Shown: positions 1 to 8,922 of the stretch, piece after piece
Numbering within the stretch: the stretch's first letter is position 1
Layout of the letters: every line of letters begins with the position of its first letter
Assembly (NCBI GenBank): GCA_963778075.1
Contig: CAVZTJ010000001.1
Coordinates: 558,001-622,000, forward strand
From: JASHPR01 sp963778075
GTDB taxonomy: Bacteria > Actinomycetota > Actinomycetes > Streptosporangiales > Streptosporangiaceae
DNA: 64,000 nt
Direction: 5' to 3'
Translations under genes and position numbers: made by a program
Notes under the pieces: generated by a model
Database searches by the model: none
The model's input: the letters and a program-made list of their open reading frames with translations, nothing else
Told to the model about the DNA's origin: nothing

Positions 1-2
1 CC

Positions 3-962
3 TTCCGGCTGCTGGCCGAGGCGGAGGGGGCGGTGCACGGCGAGCCAGCCGAAGAGGTGCACTTCCACGAGGTGGGCGCGTTCGACTCACTGGCCGACGT
101 GGTGGGAGCGGCAGCCGCACTGGAGGATCTTGGACTGCTGCGGCCGGGCGCGGTGGTCAGCTGCTCCGCCCTGGCCGCCGGAAGCGGATTCGTCACCAGC
201 CGGCACGGCCGCCTCCCGGTGCCGGCTCCCGCCGTCCTCCATATCGCCGCGGTTGCCGGCCTGGACCTGGCTAGCGGCGAGCTGATCGGTGAGCGCACCA
301 CCCCGACCGGTGCGGCCCTGGTCGCGGCGGTGGCCACACCGGGCGGCTTTCCGGCCATGACCGTACGTGCAGTGGGCACCGGCGGGGGCGGCCGTGACTC
401 CCCCGACCGGCCCAACATCACCCGGGTGGTCATCGGGGCGCCGAGCGCCGAGCGGGAACTGCGCGAGGGCGACGTGACCGTGGTCGAGAGCACGGTCGAT
501 GATCTTGACCCCCGGCTGTGGCCTTCGGTCCTTCAGGCAGTGCGGGCGGCCGGCGCCTGGGACTGCTGGTGTACCCCGATCGTCGGCCGGCACGGCCGCC
601 CGGGGCAGGTCGTCACCGCCCTGTGCGCTGAACCGGTCCATGGCGCCGTGGCCGCCGCGATTTTCGCCCACACCGGCACGCTCGGCGTCCGCTGGTCCCG
701 GATGAACCGGCTAACCGTCTCCCGCACGTCAGTGAAAGTGGAAGTGGGACCGCCGGGCAGCAGCCAGGTCGTTACGGTCAAGGTGGCCGCCGCCCCAGAT
801 GAACCCGCAGGCTTCGGAACGGCCACGGCAGAGTTGGCCGAGGCGGAAGCCGCCGCCCTCGCCCTGGGCTGGCCGGTGCGGGCCGTCTGCGAGGCCGCCG
901 TCACCCAGTACCGCTCCGAGGCTGCAGCGCACGGCTATACCGCCACCAAGGGCGATGGCTGA
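3..962 (+). CDS. larC: Nickel pincer cofactor biosynthesis protein LarC, 5' end outside window
   Basis: LarC is the CTP-dependent cyclometallase that inserts nickel into the pyridinium dithiocarboxylate mononucleotide, the last step in making the cofactor of lactate racemase-like enzymes. The reading frame is open from the first bases of the window, so the true start lies upstream. The family signature around VHFHEVGAFDSLADVVG is at the left edge, followed by the typical SALAAGSGFV, GERTTPTGAAL and ESTVDDLDPRLW stretches, and the protein ends normally with TGA. The conserved motifs make the family assignment firm. larB and larE would be expected upstream of this window. Confidence 0.9.
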   Translation, partial: FRLLAEAEGAVHGEPAEEVHFHEVGAFDSLADVVGAAAALEDLGLLRPGAVVSCSALAAGSGFVTSRHGRLPVPAPAVLHIAAVAGLDLASGELIGERTTPTGAALVAAVATPGGFPAMTVRAVGTGGGGRDSPDRPNITRVVIGAPSAERELREGDVTVVESTVDDLDPRLWPSVLQAVRAAGAWDCWCTPIVGRHGRPGQVVTALCAEPVHGAVAAAIFAHTGTLGVRWSRMNRLTVSRTSVKVEVGPPGSSQVVTVKVAAAPDEPAGFGTATAELAEAEAAALALGWPVRAVCEAAVTQYRSEAAAHGYTATKGDG

Positions 963-1007
963 TCTCTAAGCTGCCGCCTGGCGCTGGCGTAATGCGACGC
1001 AGCCGGG

Positions 1008-2015
1008 CTACCTGTCCTCGGGAGCTGGGTTCCATACCTCGCGTGCGACGCGCAGGAAATTGCCGCCCATGATCGCGGCGATATCGGCGGCTGGGTAGCC
1101 ACGGCCGGCGAGCTCCGCTTCGAGCAGCGCGAGTTGCTCGGGCGGGAAGAAGTCCACCTGTCTGCCACGGTAGCTGGCCGGGAAGATCTGCGAGTTCGCC
1201 AGCTCGAGGTTGAGGTCATCGGCGTCGAAGACGTAGTCGGTTCCGATGCCGACGTGCTGCGGGCCGACCAGCTCCACGGCGTAGTCGATGTGCCGGGCCA
1301 TCGCCTGCACGCTGATGTCGTTGTCGCCGAGGAAGATGCTGACGCCGTTGATCCCGATGACGCCGCCGGTGGCGGCGCACGCACGAACCTGGTCGTCGCG
1401 GATGTTGCGTTCGTGGTCCCACACCGAGCGCATGTTCGAGTGGCTGAAGATGGCCGGGCTGGCCGTGCCTTCCAGCGCGTCCATCGAGGTCCGGTAGCCG
1501 CAGTGGGAGACGTCAACCACCATGCCGACCCGGTTCATCTCCTCGACCACGGCGCGGCCGAAGCTGGTCAGCCCGGTGTCGTCGGGAGCGTGGCAGCCGA
1601 ACCCGGCCAGGTTCTGCCCGTTGTAGGTCATGAGCATCGACCGCACGCCAAGGTCGTAATAGGCACCGATCATGCCGATCTCGCCGCCGAGCGGGTTGGT
1701 GTCCTCCAGATCGAAGCCCACCACCAGCCGGCCTTGCTGCTGGGCGGCCAGCATGTCGTCGACGGTTGATACCAGGGCGAAAGGCTCGCTGCTGAGCAGG
1801 ACCTGGCGCCGCCAGGAGGCCAGGACGCGCATTGTGGCGTCGATGTCGTGCGGCGCGAACCCGACGTTGACCGACAGATAGCTGACGCCCGCGTCGAGGT
1901 AGCGGCGCAGCGGGGTGATGTCACACTCAGCCTGCACCGGCAGGCAGCAATGCTGCTCCCATCCGAACGGGCTGGTGAGCCTGCCTGCCTCGCCGGTTGT
2001 CTGGGTCGCTGTCAC
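1008..2015 (-). CDS. Membrane dipeptidase, peptidase family M19
   Basis: 335 residues, full length for the renal-dipeptidase (M19) family of zinc hydrolases that cleave dipeptides, often with D-residues. Visible family blocks are GFDLEDTNPLGG, the metal-ligand region VVDVSHCGYRTSMDAL, the FSHSNMRSVWDHERN block and the GIGTDYVFD block near the C-terminus. No signal peptide is seen, so it is probably cytoplasmic despite the family name. It is transcribed towards larC (convergent, 45 bp apart). The physiological substrate is not predictable. Confidence 0.9.
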   Translation of the reverse strand: MTATQTTGEAGRLTSPFGWEQHCCLPVQAECDITPLRRYLDAGVSYLSVNVGFAPHDIDATMRVLASWRRQVLLSSEPFALVSTVDDMLAAQQQGRLVVGFDLEDTNPLGGEIGMIGAYYDLGVRSMLMTYNGQNLAGFGCHAPDDTGLTSFGRAVVEEMNRVGMVVDVSHCGYRTSMDALEGTASPAIFSHSNMRSVWDHERNIRDDQVRACAATGGVIGINGVSIFLGDNDISVQAMARHIDYAVELVGPQHVGIGTDYVFDADDLNLELANSQIFPASYRGRQVDFFPPEQLALLEAELAGRGYPAADIAAIMGGNFLRVAREVWNPAPEDR

Positions 2016-2127
2016 CTTTCAGCCTCCTGTACTTCTGCCATCGCTAGCCCAGTCTCGCACCGCATTAGCACAGCGATCTTCTCGCCAACCAGGACCAAGC
2101 TGAAAGGGCGTTTAGAGGCGGACGCCT

Positions 2128-2169
2128 ATCTGCCAGGCCGATGGGGCCGGTCTGGTCGGCCTGGCAGAT
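2128..2169. repeat. 14-bp perfect inverted repeat
   Basis: The arms 2128-2141 and 2156-2169 are exact reverse complements separated by 14 bases. The element lies upstream of the dipeptidase start (2015) and just before the decayed aminotransferase (2196). It could be an operator or a stem-loop; no U-tract follows, so it is not a clear terminator. Confidence 0.6.
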
Positions 2170-2195
2170 GCGGCACCGCTGGCAGAATTACCTGT

Positions 2196-3032
2196 GTGGA
2201 TGCTGTCCTGCTGGAGTCTTTTGGCCTCGACCCTGACATCTTTCACCTCAACCATGGCGCGTTTGGTGTCTCGCCTGTCGCGGTGCGCCGGGCGGCTGCG
2301 GCCTGGCGGGAGCGCGCCGAGCGAGCTGGTGATGAGCACGCACGGCTACGGCGCGGTCGGGGTGGCGCTGCGCTATCACGCGGCACGGGCTGGTGCGGAG
2401 GTGATCGAGGCCAACTTTCCCGTGGGCGCCGCTGATGCCGCGATCGTGTCGGCGTACGCGGATGGTCGTGATCGACCGGATCACCTCGCCGACCGCCACG
2501 GTTGTCCCGGCCGCCGCCGTGGCGGCGGCTGTCGCGGCTTCGGGGCGCTCGGTGCTGGTCGACGCGGCCCACGCGCCGGGCCAGCTGGGCGACGACATCG
2601 CGGCGCTCGGCGCCGACTACTGGGTCGGGGAACCTGCACATGTGGGCGTACACCCCTCGCGGCAGCGCGATCTTGTGGAGCCGACCCGGCGCCGAGGTGA
2701 CGCCGACCGTGCTCAGCTGGCAGCTTCAGGACGGCTATGCCCCATCGTTCGACTACCCGGGCACGTGGGACTACGCCGGCTGGCTGGCAGCCCCCGATGG
2801 CCTCGCGCACTGGGAGACACTGGGCGGCTGGCAATCCGTAGCGCGGCTGGCCGGCCCGGTGACGTCGAACTCCGGATGGAGATGGCCCAGCCGCCGACAG
2901 GCCTGCAGTTCGCCGCGACGGGCGGCACCGGTGCCGGTGCACGGCTCATTGTGGGGAGCGGCGACCGGTTTCGCCGAAGGGCTCGTCGTTTCGGACGCGG
3001 AGGTCCTCGCCTCATATCAGCACCCGCACTGA
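2196..3032 (+). pseudogene. Class V aminotransferase (isopenicillin-N epimerase-like), multiply frameshifted
   Basis: Pieces of a PLP-dependent class V aminotransferase are spread over all three frames. They are the N-terminus FHLNHGAFGVSPVAVRR (GTG start 2196), then VALRYHAARAGAEVIEANFP, then VLVDAAHAPGQLGDDIAALG, which carries the PLP-binding aspartate region, then LHMWAYTPRGSAILW and a C-terminal tail. Between the first two pieces the expected spacing is too short, so a deletion accompanies at least three frame changes. No functional product is possible. Family members act as epimerases or desulfurases; the original role here cannot be told. Confidence 0.85.
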
Positions 3033-3126
3033 TCACGCTCCAGGCGTGGGACGTCCGGCTGCTCCGCAGCGACGAAACACACGACCGGGACCCGGCCCAA
3101 TCCGGTCGGTGACCTCCGCCCGGTCG

Positions 3127-3705
3127 TCATGCCGGTTGCTGCGTGGCCGGCCTCTGCGCGATGAACTTCAGGATGCCGTCCACCACGACGGTGATGTTCT
3201 CAAACCCCAGGGTTTGCAGGCGGGCGAGCACCGATGTTGGCTCGACCGGGTTGTAGGTGTCGCCTTCGTGAAAATGGTGCAGGTCGTTGCTGGCCAGGCT
3301 GTCCGAGCAGATGAGCACTCCGCCCGGCCGCAGCACCCGGAACGCCTCGGCCAGGATCTTGTTCTGCAGGGCCAGCGTCGGGACGTGATGCAGCATGGTG
3401 AAGCAGCCGACCGAGTCGAAGGACTCGTCTGGGTAGCTCAGCTCGGCAGCGCTGCCCACGACGACCTCGACGTTACTGCCAGCGAACCGGTCGGCCAGCT
3501 TTCCGGCGGCGGCAGCGTCGACCTCGACCGCGTTCAGGCGCTTGACCTTCTGCCGCAGCCACTCCGTCGCGGCGCCCGGACCTGGGCCTATCTCGAGCAT
3601 GTCCTCGCCGAGGTCAGCGTGCCGGGTCAGGGACGGCAGGATCTCATCCTGGATGACTGCCGCCCACTCCGGACTCGGGCACAGTTCCGCGTGGTTCTCG
3701 TTCAT
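3127..3705 (-). CDS. Class I SAM-dependent methyltransferase
   Basis: 192 residues with the Rossmann SAM-binding motif I EIGPGPGAATEWL, an acidic motif II (NAVEVDAAAA), motif III region VVVGSAAELSYPDESFD and motif IV-like FRVLRPGGVLICSD, as in UbiE/Methyltransf_11 enzymes. I chose the ATG at 3705 because the longer frame upstream runs into the divergent AraC gene and shows no similarity. The substrate is unknown. It is divergently arranged with the AraC regulator that starts at 3761, only 55 bp away, so the two probably share a promoter region. Confidence 0.85.
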   Translation of the reverse strand: MNENHAELCPSPEWAAVIQDEILPSLTRHADLGEDMLEIGPGPGAATEWLRQKVKRLNAVEVDAAAAGKLADRFAGSNVEVVVGSAAELSYPDESFDSVGCFTMLHHVPTLALQNKILAEAFRVLRPGGVLICSDSLASNDLHHFHEGDTYNPVEPTSVLARLQTLGFENITVVVDGILKFIAQRPATQQPA

Positions 3706-3760
3706 GGTCCCGACGCTACGGCCGGGCCTGGCCGAGCCCAAGAGCGTAGGCTGCCATCCT

Positions 3761-4531
3761 GTGTCGCAGGAGGGACGATGTGCCGTTGACGAGGCGGACC
3801 TTGCGGCGGCCGTCGTCGCCGTAACCTTCCCGATGCCCGCTGGCATGGTCTTTGACTGGCATACCCATGATGATCATCAGCTGGCCTGGGCGGCCAGCGG
3901 TGTGCTGACCGTCCGCACCGCCACGGACGCCTGGGCGCTGCCACCAACCCGGGCCCTGTGGATTCCCGCCGGGGTCCGGCACGAGACGCTGGCGGCGGGC
4001 ACCGCTGTCATGCGGACCCTGTATGTCCGGCCGGCCCCGTGCCCGGTCAACTGGCCGGACTGCACGGCGATAGCGGCCAGTCCGCTGCTGGCCGAGCTTA
4101 TCGGCTACCTGGAGCAGCGCGACCTGGGCCCGGACCAGCGCGCGCACGCCGAGACCCTGCTCGTCGACCTGCTGCAGCCAGTGCCGATGACCACCATCGA
4201 GGTGCGCATGCCGACGGAGAACCCGGCCAGGCAGGTCGCTCAGGCGCTCGCCGATAACCCGGCCGATAACCGGAGCATGGCGGAGTGGGGCCGTGAGGTT
4301 GGCGTCAGCAGCCGGACCCTGGCTCGCGGCTTCGTCGCCAGCGCCGGGCTCCCGTTCGGCCGCTGGCGGGCGCGGCTGCGGCTGCAGGCAGCGCTGCCCG
4401 CGCTGGCCGCCGGTGAGCCGGTGGGAAACGTCGCTCGGCACGTGGGCTACGAGTCGGCCAGCGCGTTCGTCGCGGCGTTCCGCAAGGAGACCGGCGTCAC
4501 CCCAGCCAGATACTTCCGGCGGGAACGATAG
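3761..4531 (+). CDS. AraC family transcriptional regulator
   Basis: About 256 residues from a GTG start at 3761. The N-terminal half is a cupin-type sensing domain (FDWHTHDDHQLAWAASG is the typical opening). The C-terminal third has the two helix-turn-helix units of AraC proteins: MAEWGREVGVSSRTLARGF and VGNVARHVGYESASAFVAAF, closing with the family signature FRKETGVTPARYFRR. Longer frames upstream lie over the divergent methyltransferase and were not used. A regulator of the neighbouring methyltransferase is a reasonable guess from the divergent layout; the ligand is unknown. Confidence 0.85.
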   Translation: MSQEGRCAVDEADLAAAVVAVTFPMPAGMVFDWHTHDDHQLAWAASGVLTVRTATDAWALPPTRALWIPAGVRHETLAAGTAVMRTLYVRPAPCPVNWPDCTAIAASPLLAELIGYLEQRDLGPDQRAHAETLLVDLLQPVPMTTIEVRMPTENPARQVAQALADNPADNRSMAEWGREVGVSSRTLARGFVASAGLPFGRWRARLRLQAALPALAAGEPVGNVARHVGYESASAFVAAFRKETGVTPARYFRRER

Positions 4532-4626
4532 AGTCAACGCCGCCTGCGACGGAGGCCGTCGGTGCCCGCTGCGCTCCTCCATTAATGGCACGATGATCTT
4601 CCGTCGCGACGTAGATTGCGCAGCAT

Positions 4627-5649
4627 TCAGGCTGGCCGTTGCGCACTGGCCTGGGTCGGGTACCCGCTCCGCCAGATCGCGTATTCAGGGCACAGCGGCC
4701 GACCATTTTCCGGGCGGCTGGCCCATAGCCGCAGTAGATGCCGCTGGTGTGTCGGGTCCTCGGGGTCGTCAACGAATGCCGTGCGTGTGTGCACTGTCAC
4801 AAAATTGTTGACGAACTGCATGTCACCCGTTTGCAACTGCATTCCGAGCGCGACGCCCGGCCGCTTGGCTAGCGAATCGAAGTACGTGAAGCAGGAGACC
4901 TCGTCGGCGGTGAGGCGCGGCAACTCGGGAAAGCGCATTGCCGATCTTACCCGGCCAGTCCTGACAGTCGCGGAAAGCGCTCCGCCGAAGTAACTGTAGA
5001 GCGGCTCCAGGTACCAGCCGGGGGATCCGGGCGGCTCCTCGCTCCTCCAGTCGGTCGGGAAACTCTTGCTCAGAATCGGCAGGTATTCGGGATGCTCGTC
5101 GATGACCATGTTGTACAGCAGTCCGGAGCTGGCGACGAAGCTCTCGCCGCCGTGCAGGGCTGGCCGCAGGCACATCAAGCCAACGAAGTCTGTTGAGTCG
5201 GTGTGGAAGCCGAGGTCCTCGTTAGTGGCATACGCTCGCTCGTAAGGGCCGCGTCTGCCCAGATCCCGGATATGGCCTATCAGGTCTCCCTTGCGGTTCT
5301 GCGGTACTAGGTGACCGAGATGGCAGCCCAGCCCCCAGTAAATGATCGTGGCCTGCTCTTCAGTGAACCTGTCGTAGATCGGAAGACCTCGCAGCAGAAC
5401 GAGTCCCAGCCCGTGCTCCAGCCGATCCACGATGTCCGTGAGCCGCTCCTGGAAGTGAGGAAGCGGGAAATCGTCGGCGCGCATGTCCGTAAGTTCCATG
5501 ATGCGTTTCGCCGAAACGTGTGCCAGAGCCCTCTCGAAATCAGTTAGGTCCTCTTCGGTGAAAGGAATGATCCAACGCTCGGCATTCGCCAGCTCTTCAC
5601 CTCTCCATACGCTCGGAACTGCGACGGGCTCCGCTAGCACCTCTGGCAT
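4627..5649 (-). CDS. TauD/TfdA-family Fe(II)/2-oxoglutarate oxygenase
   Basis: 340 residues of the TauD/GBBH type. The iron triad is visible: H149-x-D151 in GFHTDSTDF and the distal H287 in NNFVTVHTRTAF, with arginines (RHLLRLW, 303-307) placed to bind 2-oxoglutarate. The start at 5649 is preceded by a GGGGAG ribosome site; an upstream ATG at 5664 is also possible. A much longer in-frame extension lies antisense to the next gene and is rejected. It is divergent from the Crp-thioredoxin reductase fusion (133 bp between starts). The substrate is not predictable: clavaminate synthase-like, taurine-like and gamma-butyrobetaine-like enzymes share these residues. Confidence 0.85.
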   Translation of the reverse strand: MPEVLAEPVAVPSVWRGEELANAERWIIPFTEEDLTDFERALAHVSAKRIMELTDMRADDFPLPHFQERLTDIVDRLEHGLGLVLLRGLPIYDRFTEEQATIIYWGLGCHLGHLVPQNRKGDLIGHIRDLGRRGPYERAYATNEDLGFHTDSTDFVGLMCLRPALHGGESFVASSGLLYNMVIDEHPEYLPILSKSFPTDWRSEEPPGSPGWYLEPLYSYFGGALSATVRTGRVRSAMRFPELPRLTADEVSCFTYFDSLAKRPGVALGMQLQTGDMQFVNNFVTVHTRTAFVDDPEDPTHQRHLLRLWASRPENGRPLCPEYAIWRSGYPTQASAQRPA

Positions 5650-5781
5650 AAATGCTCCCCGCATCCTTTGAAGCCCAATTAAAGCATCTCCACCCGGGCA
5701 TCGGCGTCTACTGAGACGCCCGCCAGGCTTGCTGAGGGCAGCGTCGACTACGTTTGACCAGATGGCAGGAGAGCTGAAAGC

Positions 5782-7596
5782 GTGGCAGCGATGAATGAAC
5801 CGCCGCGGCGCGTCGCCCCGTCCTGGGCTGAGCGCGGCTCTATGTTCAGCCAGGCCGGCCTGGCCCGGCCGGTGGACTGGGCCACACCGCAAGATCTGGG
5901 TCGGCTGCGCGCCAGCCACGCGCGCGAACGGCCGGGCAAACCGCTGGTGCCGACCAGCGTCGCATCGCCGCGGCTGGGGCATGACCTGTTCGCCCGGCTT
6001 TGGTCCTACGGCACCCAGCAGGAGGTTCGTCGGGGCGATGTCCTGTTCAGCCCGGGCGACGAAGATGCCGACATGATCGTGGTTGCGCGGGGTTCGGCCG
6101 AGGTTGTCCGGACAGCGACCGCTGACGTGCCCGCCGCGACCGTCGCGGTCGTGGATGCGGGCGGCTTTGTCGGGGAGCTGAACCTGCTGACCGGGCAGAA
6201 CGTCTACCTCTTGTGCCGGGTTCGGGAAAGCGGGACGGTCTACCGGGTGTCCCCGGAGCGCCTGCGGCAGCTCATGGCGACCGACGTCGAACTGTCCGAC
6301 ATTGTGTTCAAGGCGCTGATCGCCCGCCGCGAGCTGCTGCAGCGCAGCACCGCCGCCCTGGCAGTGGAGATCGTCGGCGGCGCCAGGTCCGCGGCCGCGC
6401 TGGCGCTGCGGACGTATGCCGCCCGGCAGCGCCTTATTCACCTCTGGTTCGATGCCGGCACCCCGGTGGGCCGGGCGATGATGGAGTCCTCCGGACTGAC
6501 CGAGGGCGACTTGCCCGCCGTCGTCATGGGTACCACGCTGAAACAGGCCACGCCAGGCGTCCTTGCCGAGAAGCTGGGCCTCAGCTACCGCCGTTCTTCG
6601 ACCAAGCCGGCTGACGTCACCATCGTCGGCGCTGGCCCGGCCGGCCTGGCGGCTGCGGTGTACGGGGCATCCGAGGGCCTGGACACTGTGCTGCTGGACG
6701 CGGTCGGCACCGGCGGGCAGGCCGCGGCCAGCTCCCGGATCGAGAACTACATCGGATTCCCGTTCGGTCTGTCCGGCAACGATCTGACCGGCCTAGGGGT
6801 GCTCCAGGCGCTGAAGTTCGGTGCCCAGCTGGCCAGTCCCTGCGAGGCGGTAAAGCTCGATACTGAGCGAAAAGGCGACCTGCTCCGCCTGCACCTGCAG
6901 GGCGGGGAAGTGATCGACACCAAAGCCGTCGTCATCGCGACCGGTGCCCGCTACCGGGCACTACCGCTGGAGCGCTGGCCTGACTTCGAGGGCGCCGGTA
7001 TCTACTACGCGGCCACCGAACTGGAAGCCCGGGGCTGCACTGGCAGCCCCGTCACGGTGATCGGCGGTGCGAACTCCGCGGGCCAGGCAGCGCTATACCT
7101 GGCCGGGCGAGGCAGTGAGGTCTCGCTGGTCGTCCGCGGCCCGGATATCACGGCCGAGATGTCGGCCTATCTCGTCGACCGGCTGCAGGCCCATCCGCGG
7201 GTGACGGTGCGGTGCCGGAGCGAGGTTACCCGGCTCGATGGCGACGACTTCCTTGAGGAAGTCAGTATCACCGACCGGACGGCGGATAGCACGCAAGCCC
7301 AGCCGTGCTCAGGCTTGTTCTGCTTCATCGGCGCCGAGCCGGCCACGAGTTGGCTGACCGGGATCGCTACCGGGGACGATGGGTTCATCCGGACCGACGT
7401 CCAGCTGAACGACGATGACCTCGGGCCAGCCTGGGCCACGCTGGGACGGGGGCCGCTTCCGTTCGAGACCAACATCCCGGGCGTGTTTGCGGTCGGCGAC
7501 GTCCACTCCGGCTCGATGAAGCGGGTCGCAGCAGCCACCGGCGAGGGTGCCAGCGCGATCGCCTCAGTGCACAAGGCCATCAGCACGATCGTCTAG
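5782..7596 (+). CDS. Fusion of cyclic-nucleotide-binding (Crp) domain and thioredoxin-reductase-like FAD protein
   Basis: 604 residues. Roughly residues 65-190 form a cNMP-binding beta-barrel (FSPGDEDADMIVVARGSAEV, GGFVGELNLLTGQ). From about residue 277 there is a thioredoxin reductase-type flavoprotein with an FAD motif VGAGPAGLAAA, the GGQAAASSRIENYIGFP block, an NADPH motif IGGANSAGQAA and the C-terminal VFAVGDVHSGSMKRVAAA. The redox-active CxxC expected before the second Rossmann motif reads YAATELEA, so both cysteines are absent. It therefore cannot reduce thioredoxin by the classical route and may sense or pass electrons differently. The start is GTG 5782 or ATG 5791. Confidence 0.88.
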   Translation: MAAMNEPPRRVAPSWAERGSMFSQAGLARPVDWATPQDLGRLRASHARERPGKPLVPTSVASPRLGHDLFARLWSYGTQQEVRRGDVLFSPGDEDADMIVVARGSAEVVRTATADVPAATVAVVDAGGFVGELNLLTGQNVYLLCRVRESGTVYRVSPERLRQLMATDVELSDIVFKALIARRELLQRSTAALAVEIVGGARSAAALALRTYAARQRLIHLWFDAGTPVGRAMMESSGLTEGDLPAVVMGTTLKQATPGVLAEKLGLSYRRSSTKPADVTIVGAGPAGLAAAVYGASEGLDTVLLDAVGTGGQAAASSRIENYIGFPFGLSGNDLTGLGVLQALKFGAQLASPCEAVKLDTERKGDLLRLHLQGGEVIDTKAVVIATGARYRALPLERWPDFEGAGIYYAATELEARGCTGSPVTVIGGANSAGQAALYLAGRGSEVSLVVRGPDITAEMSAYLVDRLQAHPRVTVRCRSEVTRLDGDDFLEEVSITDRTADSTQAQPCSGLFCFIGAEPATSWLTGIATGDDGFIRTDVQLNDDDLGPAWATLGRGPLPFETNIPGVFAVGDVHSGSMKRVAAATGEGASAIASVHKAISTIV

Positions 7597-7612
7597 CGAC
7601 AGACGGGCTGGG

Positions 7613-7937
7613 ATCAAGGGTGGTTAGCGGCGCTGTACCGCTGTGCGGTTTGACGCTCGTGGCAGATGCCGCAGGCCTGCTCCTGCGCATCCAGCAAAGG
7701 TAGAACTGTTCCCGAGTCAGCCCGTAATTAGTGATGCGGTACTTCCGGTTAGATTTTCTGCGGGACTCCGGTGACTCGCGGTGCGGGTGATCGCGACGGT
7801 ATGCCCTCTGGCGCGCCATGTTCTCGGTTGTCAGGCACGATCCACTGTGGCCCCGGCGTGCGCGCACACGTAGTCATCTTGCGCGGCATCCACAGACCGC
7901 ACAGGGCTTTGGCCGTATTCCCGTCGGTAGCTGACAT
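7613..7937 (-). pseudogene. Recombination endonuclease VII-like protein, frameshifted remnant
   Basis: On the minus strand an ATG at 7937 opens a protein with a CxxxxxxxxxxxC pattern (CGLWMPRKMTTCA). A frame change leads into a basic stretch ending RKYRITNYGLTREQFY, and another into LLDAQEQACGICHERQ, the zinc-binding GIC motif of the endonuclease VII family common in actinophages and integrated elements. The HVDHDH catalytic block that should follow is missing and the frame closes at once. At least two frameshifts plus a C-terminal truncation make it non-functional. It sits directly 3' of a tRNA gene. Confidence 0.7.
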
Positions 7938-7989
7938 TGCAGTCACCCGCCTTGGTCCGTCGGAACTGGACAAGGACCGGAGAATCCGG

Positions 7990-8062
7990 TGGGCGCAGTA
8001 GGATTTGAACCTACGGCCTCCCGCTTGTAAGGCGGGCGCTCTCACCGCTGAGCTATGCACCC
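7990..8062 (-). tRNA. tRNA-Val, anticodon UAC
   Basis: Read on the minus strand the cloverleaf closes fully. There is a 7-bp acceptor stem (GGGTGCA with TGCGCCC, one G-T pair), a D arm GCTC/GAGC, a 5-bp anticodon stem CCCGC/GCGGG with loop CTTACAA giving anticodon TAC, and a T arm GTAGG-TTCAAAT-CCTAC. CCA is not encoded. Anticodon UAC reads the valine codon GUA. Confidence 0.93.
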
Positions 8063-8183
8063 TGAAGTCGCTGGACACACGACGCTTCTCGTCAGCCGCA
8101 GCCCCGGCTAGCGTACCCGCTGGCAACGACACGAGCCGTATCGTCAGCCCGGCGAACCCGGCAAACTCGATCCAACTGCGCGC

Positions 8184-8848
8184 TCACCAACGGCCCTCGA
8201 CCGGGGCCAGCGCCCCTACCAGCGCGTACATCGCCTGGTTGGCGGGCGTGGGCACGCCGTGGCGACGGCCGAGCCTGGTGATCGCGCCGCTCAGGAGCTC
8301 ATTCTCCAGTTCCCGGCCTGCCAGCCGGTCGGAAGTCCGGCTCCTCGACGAGATCGAGCCAGGAGCCCTTCAGCAGCTCTGCGAACGCCCGAGCTGGCGG
8401 ACCGGCGGGCAGCACGGCGCGCCGTCCCCTCCGGTGCACGACCCTCCCCCGGGCCACCCGTTCCACAGCGGCATACACCAGGGCCGGGAGCACGGTCGCG
8501 CCGTCCGCGATTGGCGCCACCCGCTCGACGTGGTCGACGCCATTTTGCAGCACGACGACCACGGTGCCAGGACGGCAAAGCCGCGCCAGCCAAGGGCCGG
8601 CCTGGCGTCTGCTGGCCTTGGTGGCCAGCAGCACCCAGTCACCGGCCGGGCCCGGTCAACGTCACAGATCACCGGTGCCGCGACCTGACGCTCCTCCCCG
8701 TCGAGTTCGAGCACGACCCGCCCCACAGGTGACCGCGCGCAGATGACTACGTCCGCACCGGCCTGCTCGCCGCGGACGCCGCGACCGTGCCGACCGTGCC
8801 CGCGCCGATGACGGCGACGCCCGGCACTGCGGCCTCCTCCTGCACTCC
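8184..8848 (-). pseudogene. panE: 2-dehydropantoate 2-reductase (PanE/ApbA family), frameshifted
   Basis: The pieces in order on the minus strand are a Rossmann start VAVIGAGTVGTVAA, then in another frame DVVICARSPVGRVVLELDG, then LLATKASRRQAGPWLARL with VVVLQNGVDHVERVAP, then a final shift into ENELLSGAITRLGRRHGVPTP ending at a stop near 8184. These are the NADP-binding, LQNGV substrate-binding and C-terminal helical parts of ketopantoate reductase. The conserved lysine/asparagine block between the DF motif and the C-terminal helix is missing. Three frame breaks and a deletion make it dead. Members of this family need not be the pantothenate enzyme. Confidence 0.8.
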
Positions 8849-8922
8849 CCGCGCTCCCCCGCGCTCCTGCCAAAAAGGCAACGTGCGTGCCGGCAGGGGC
8901 ACGCACGTTGCCAGGCTACTGA

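Noticed and set aside
5650..6441. Long N-terminal extension of the oxygenase frame on the minus strand
   Set aside because: It lies fully antisense to the Crp-flavoprotein gene, has no domain similarity, and a good ribosome site precedes the internal ATG at 5649.
7991..8062. tRNA-Thr reading on the plus strand (loop CTTGTAA)
   Set aside because: The T-loop and acceptor stem only form properly on the minus strand, where the anticodon is UAC (valine).
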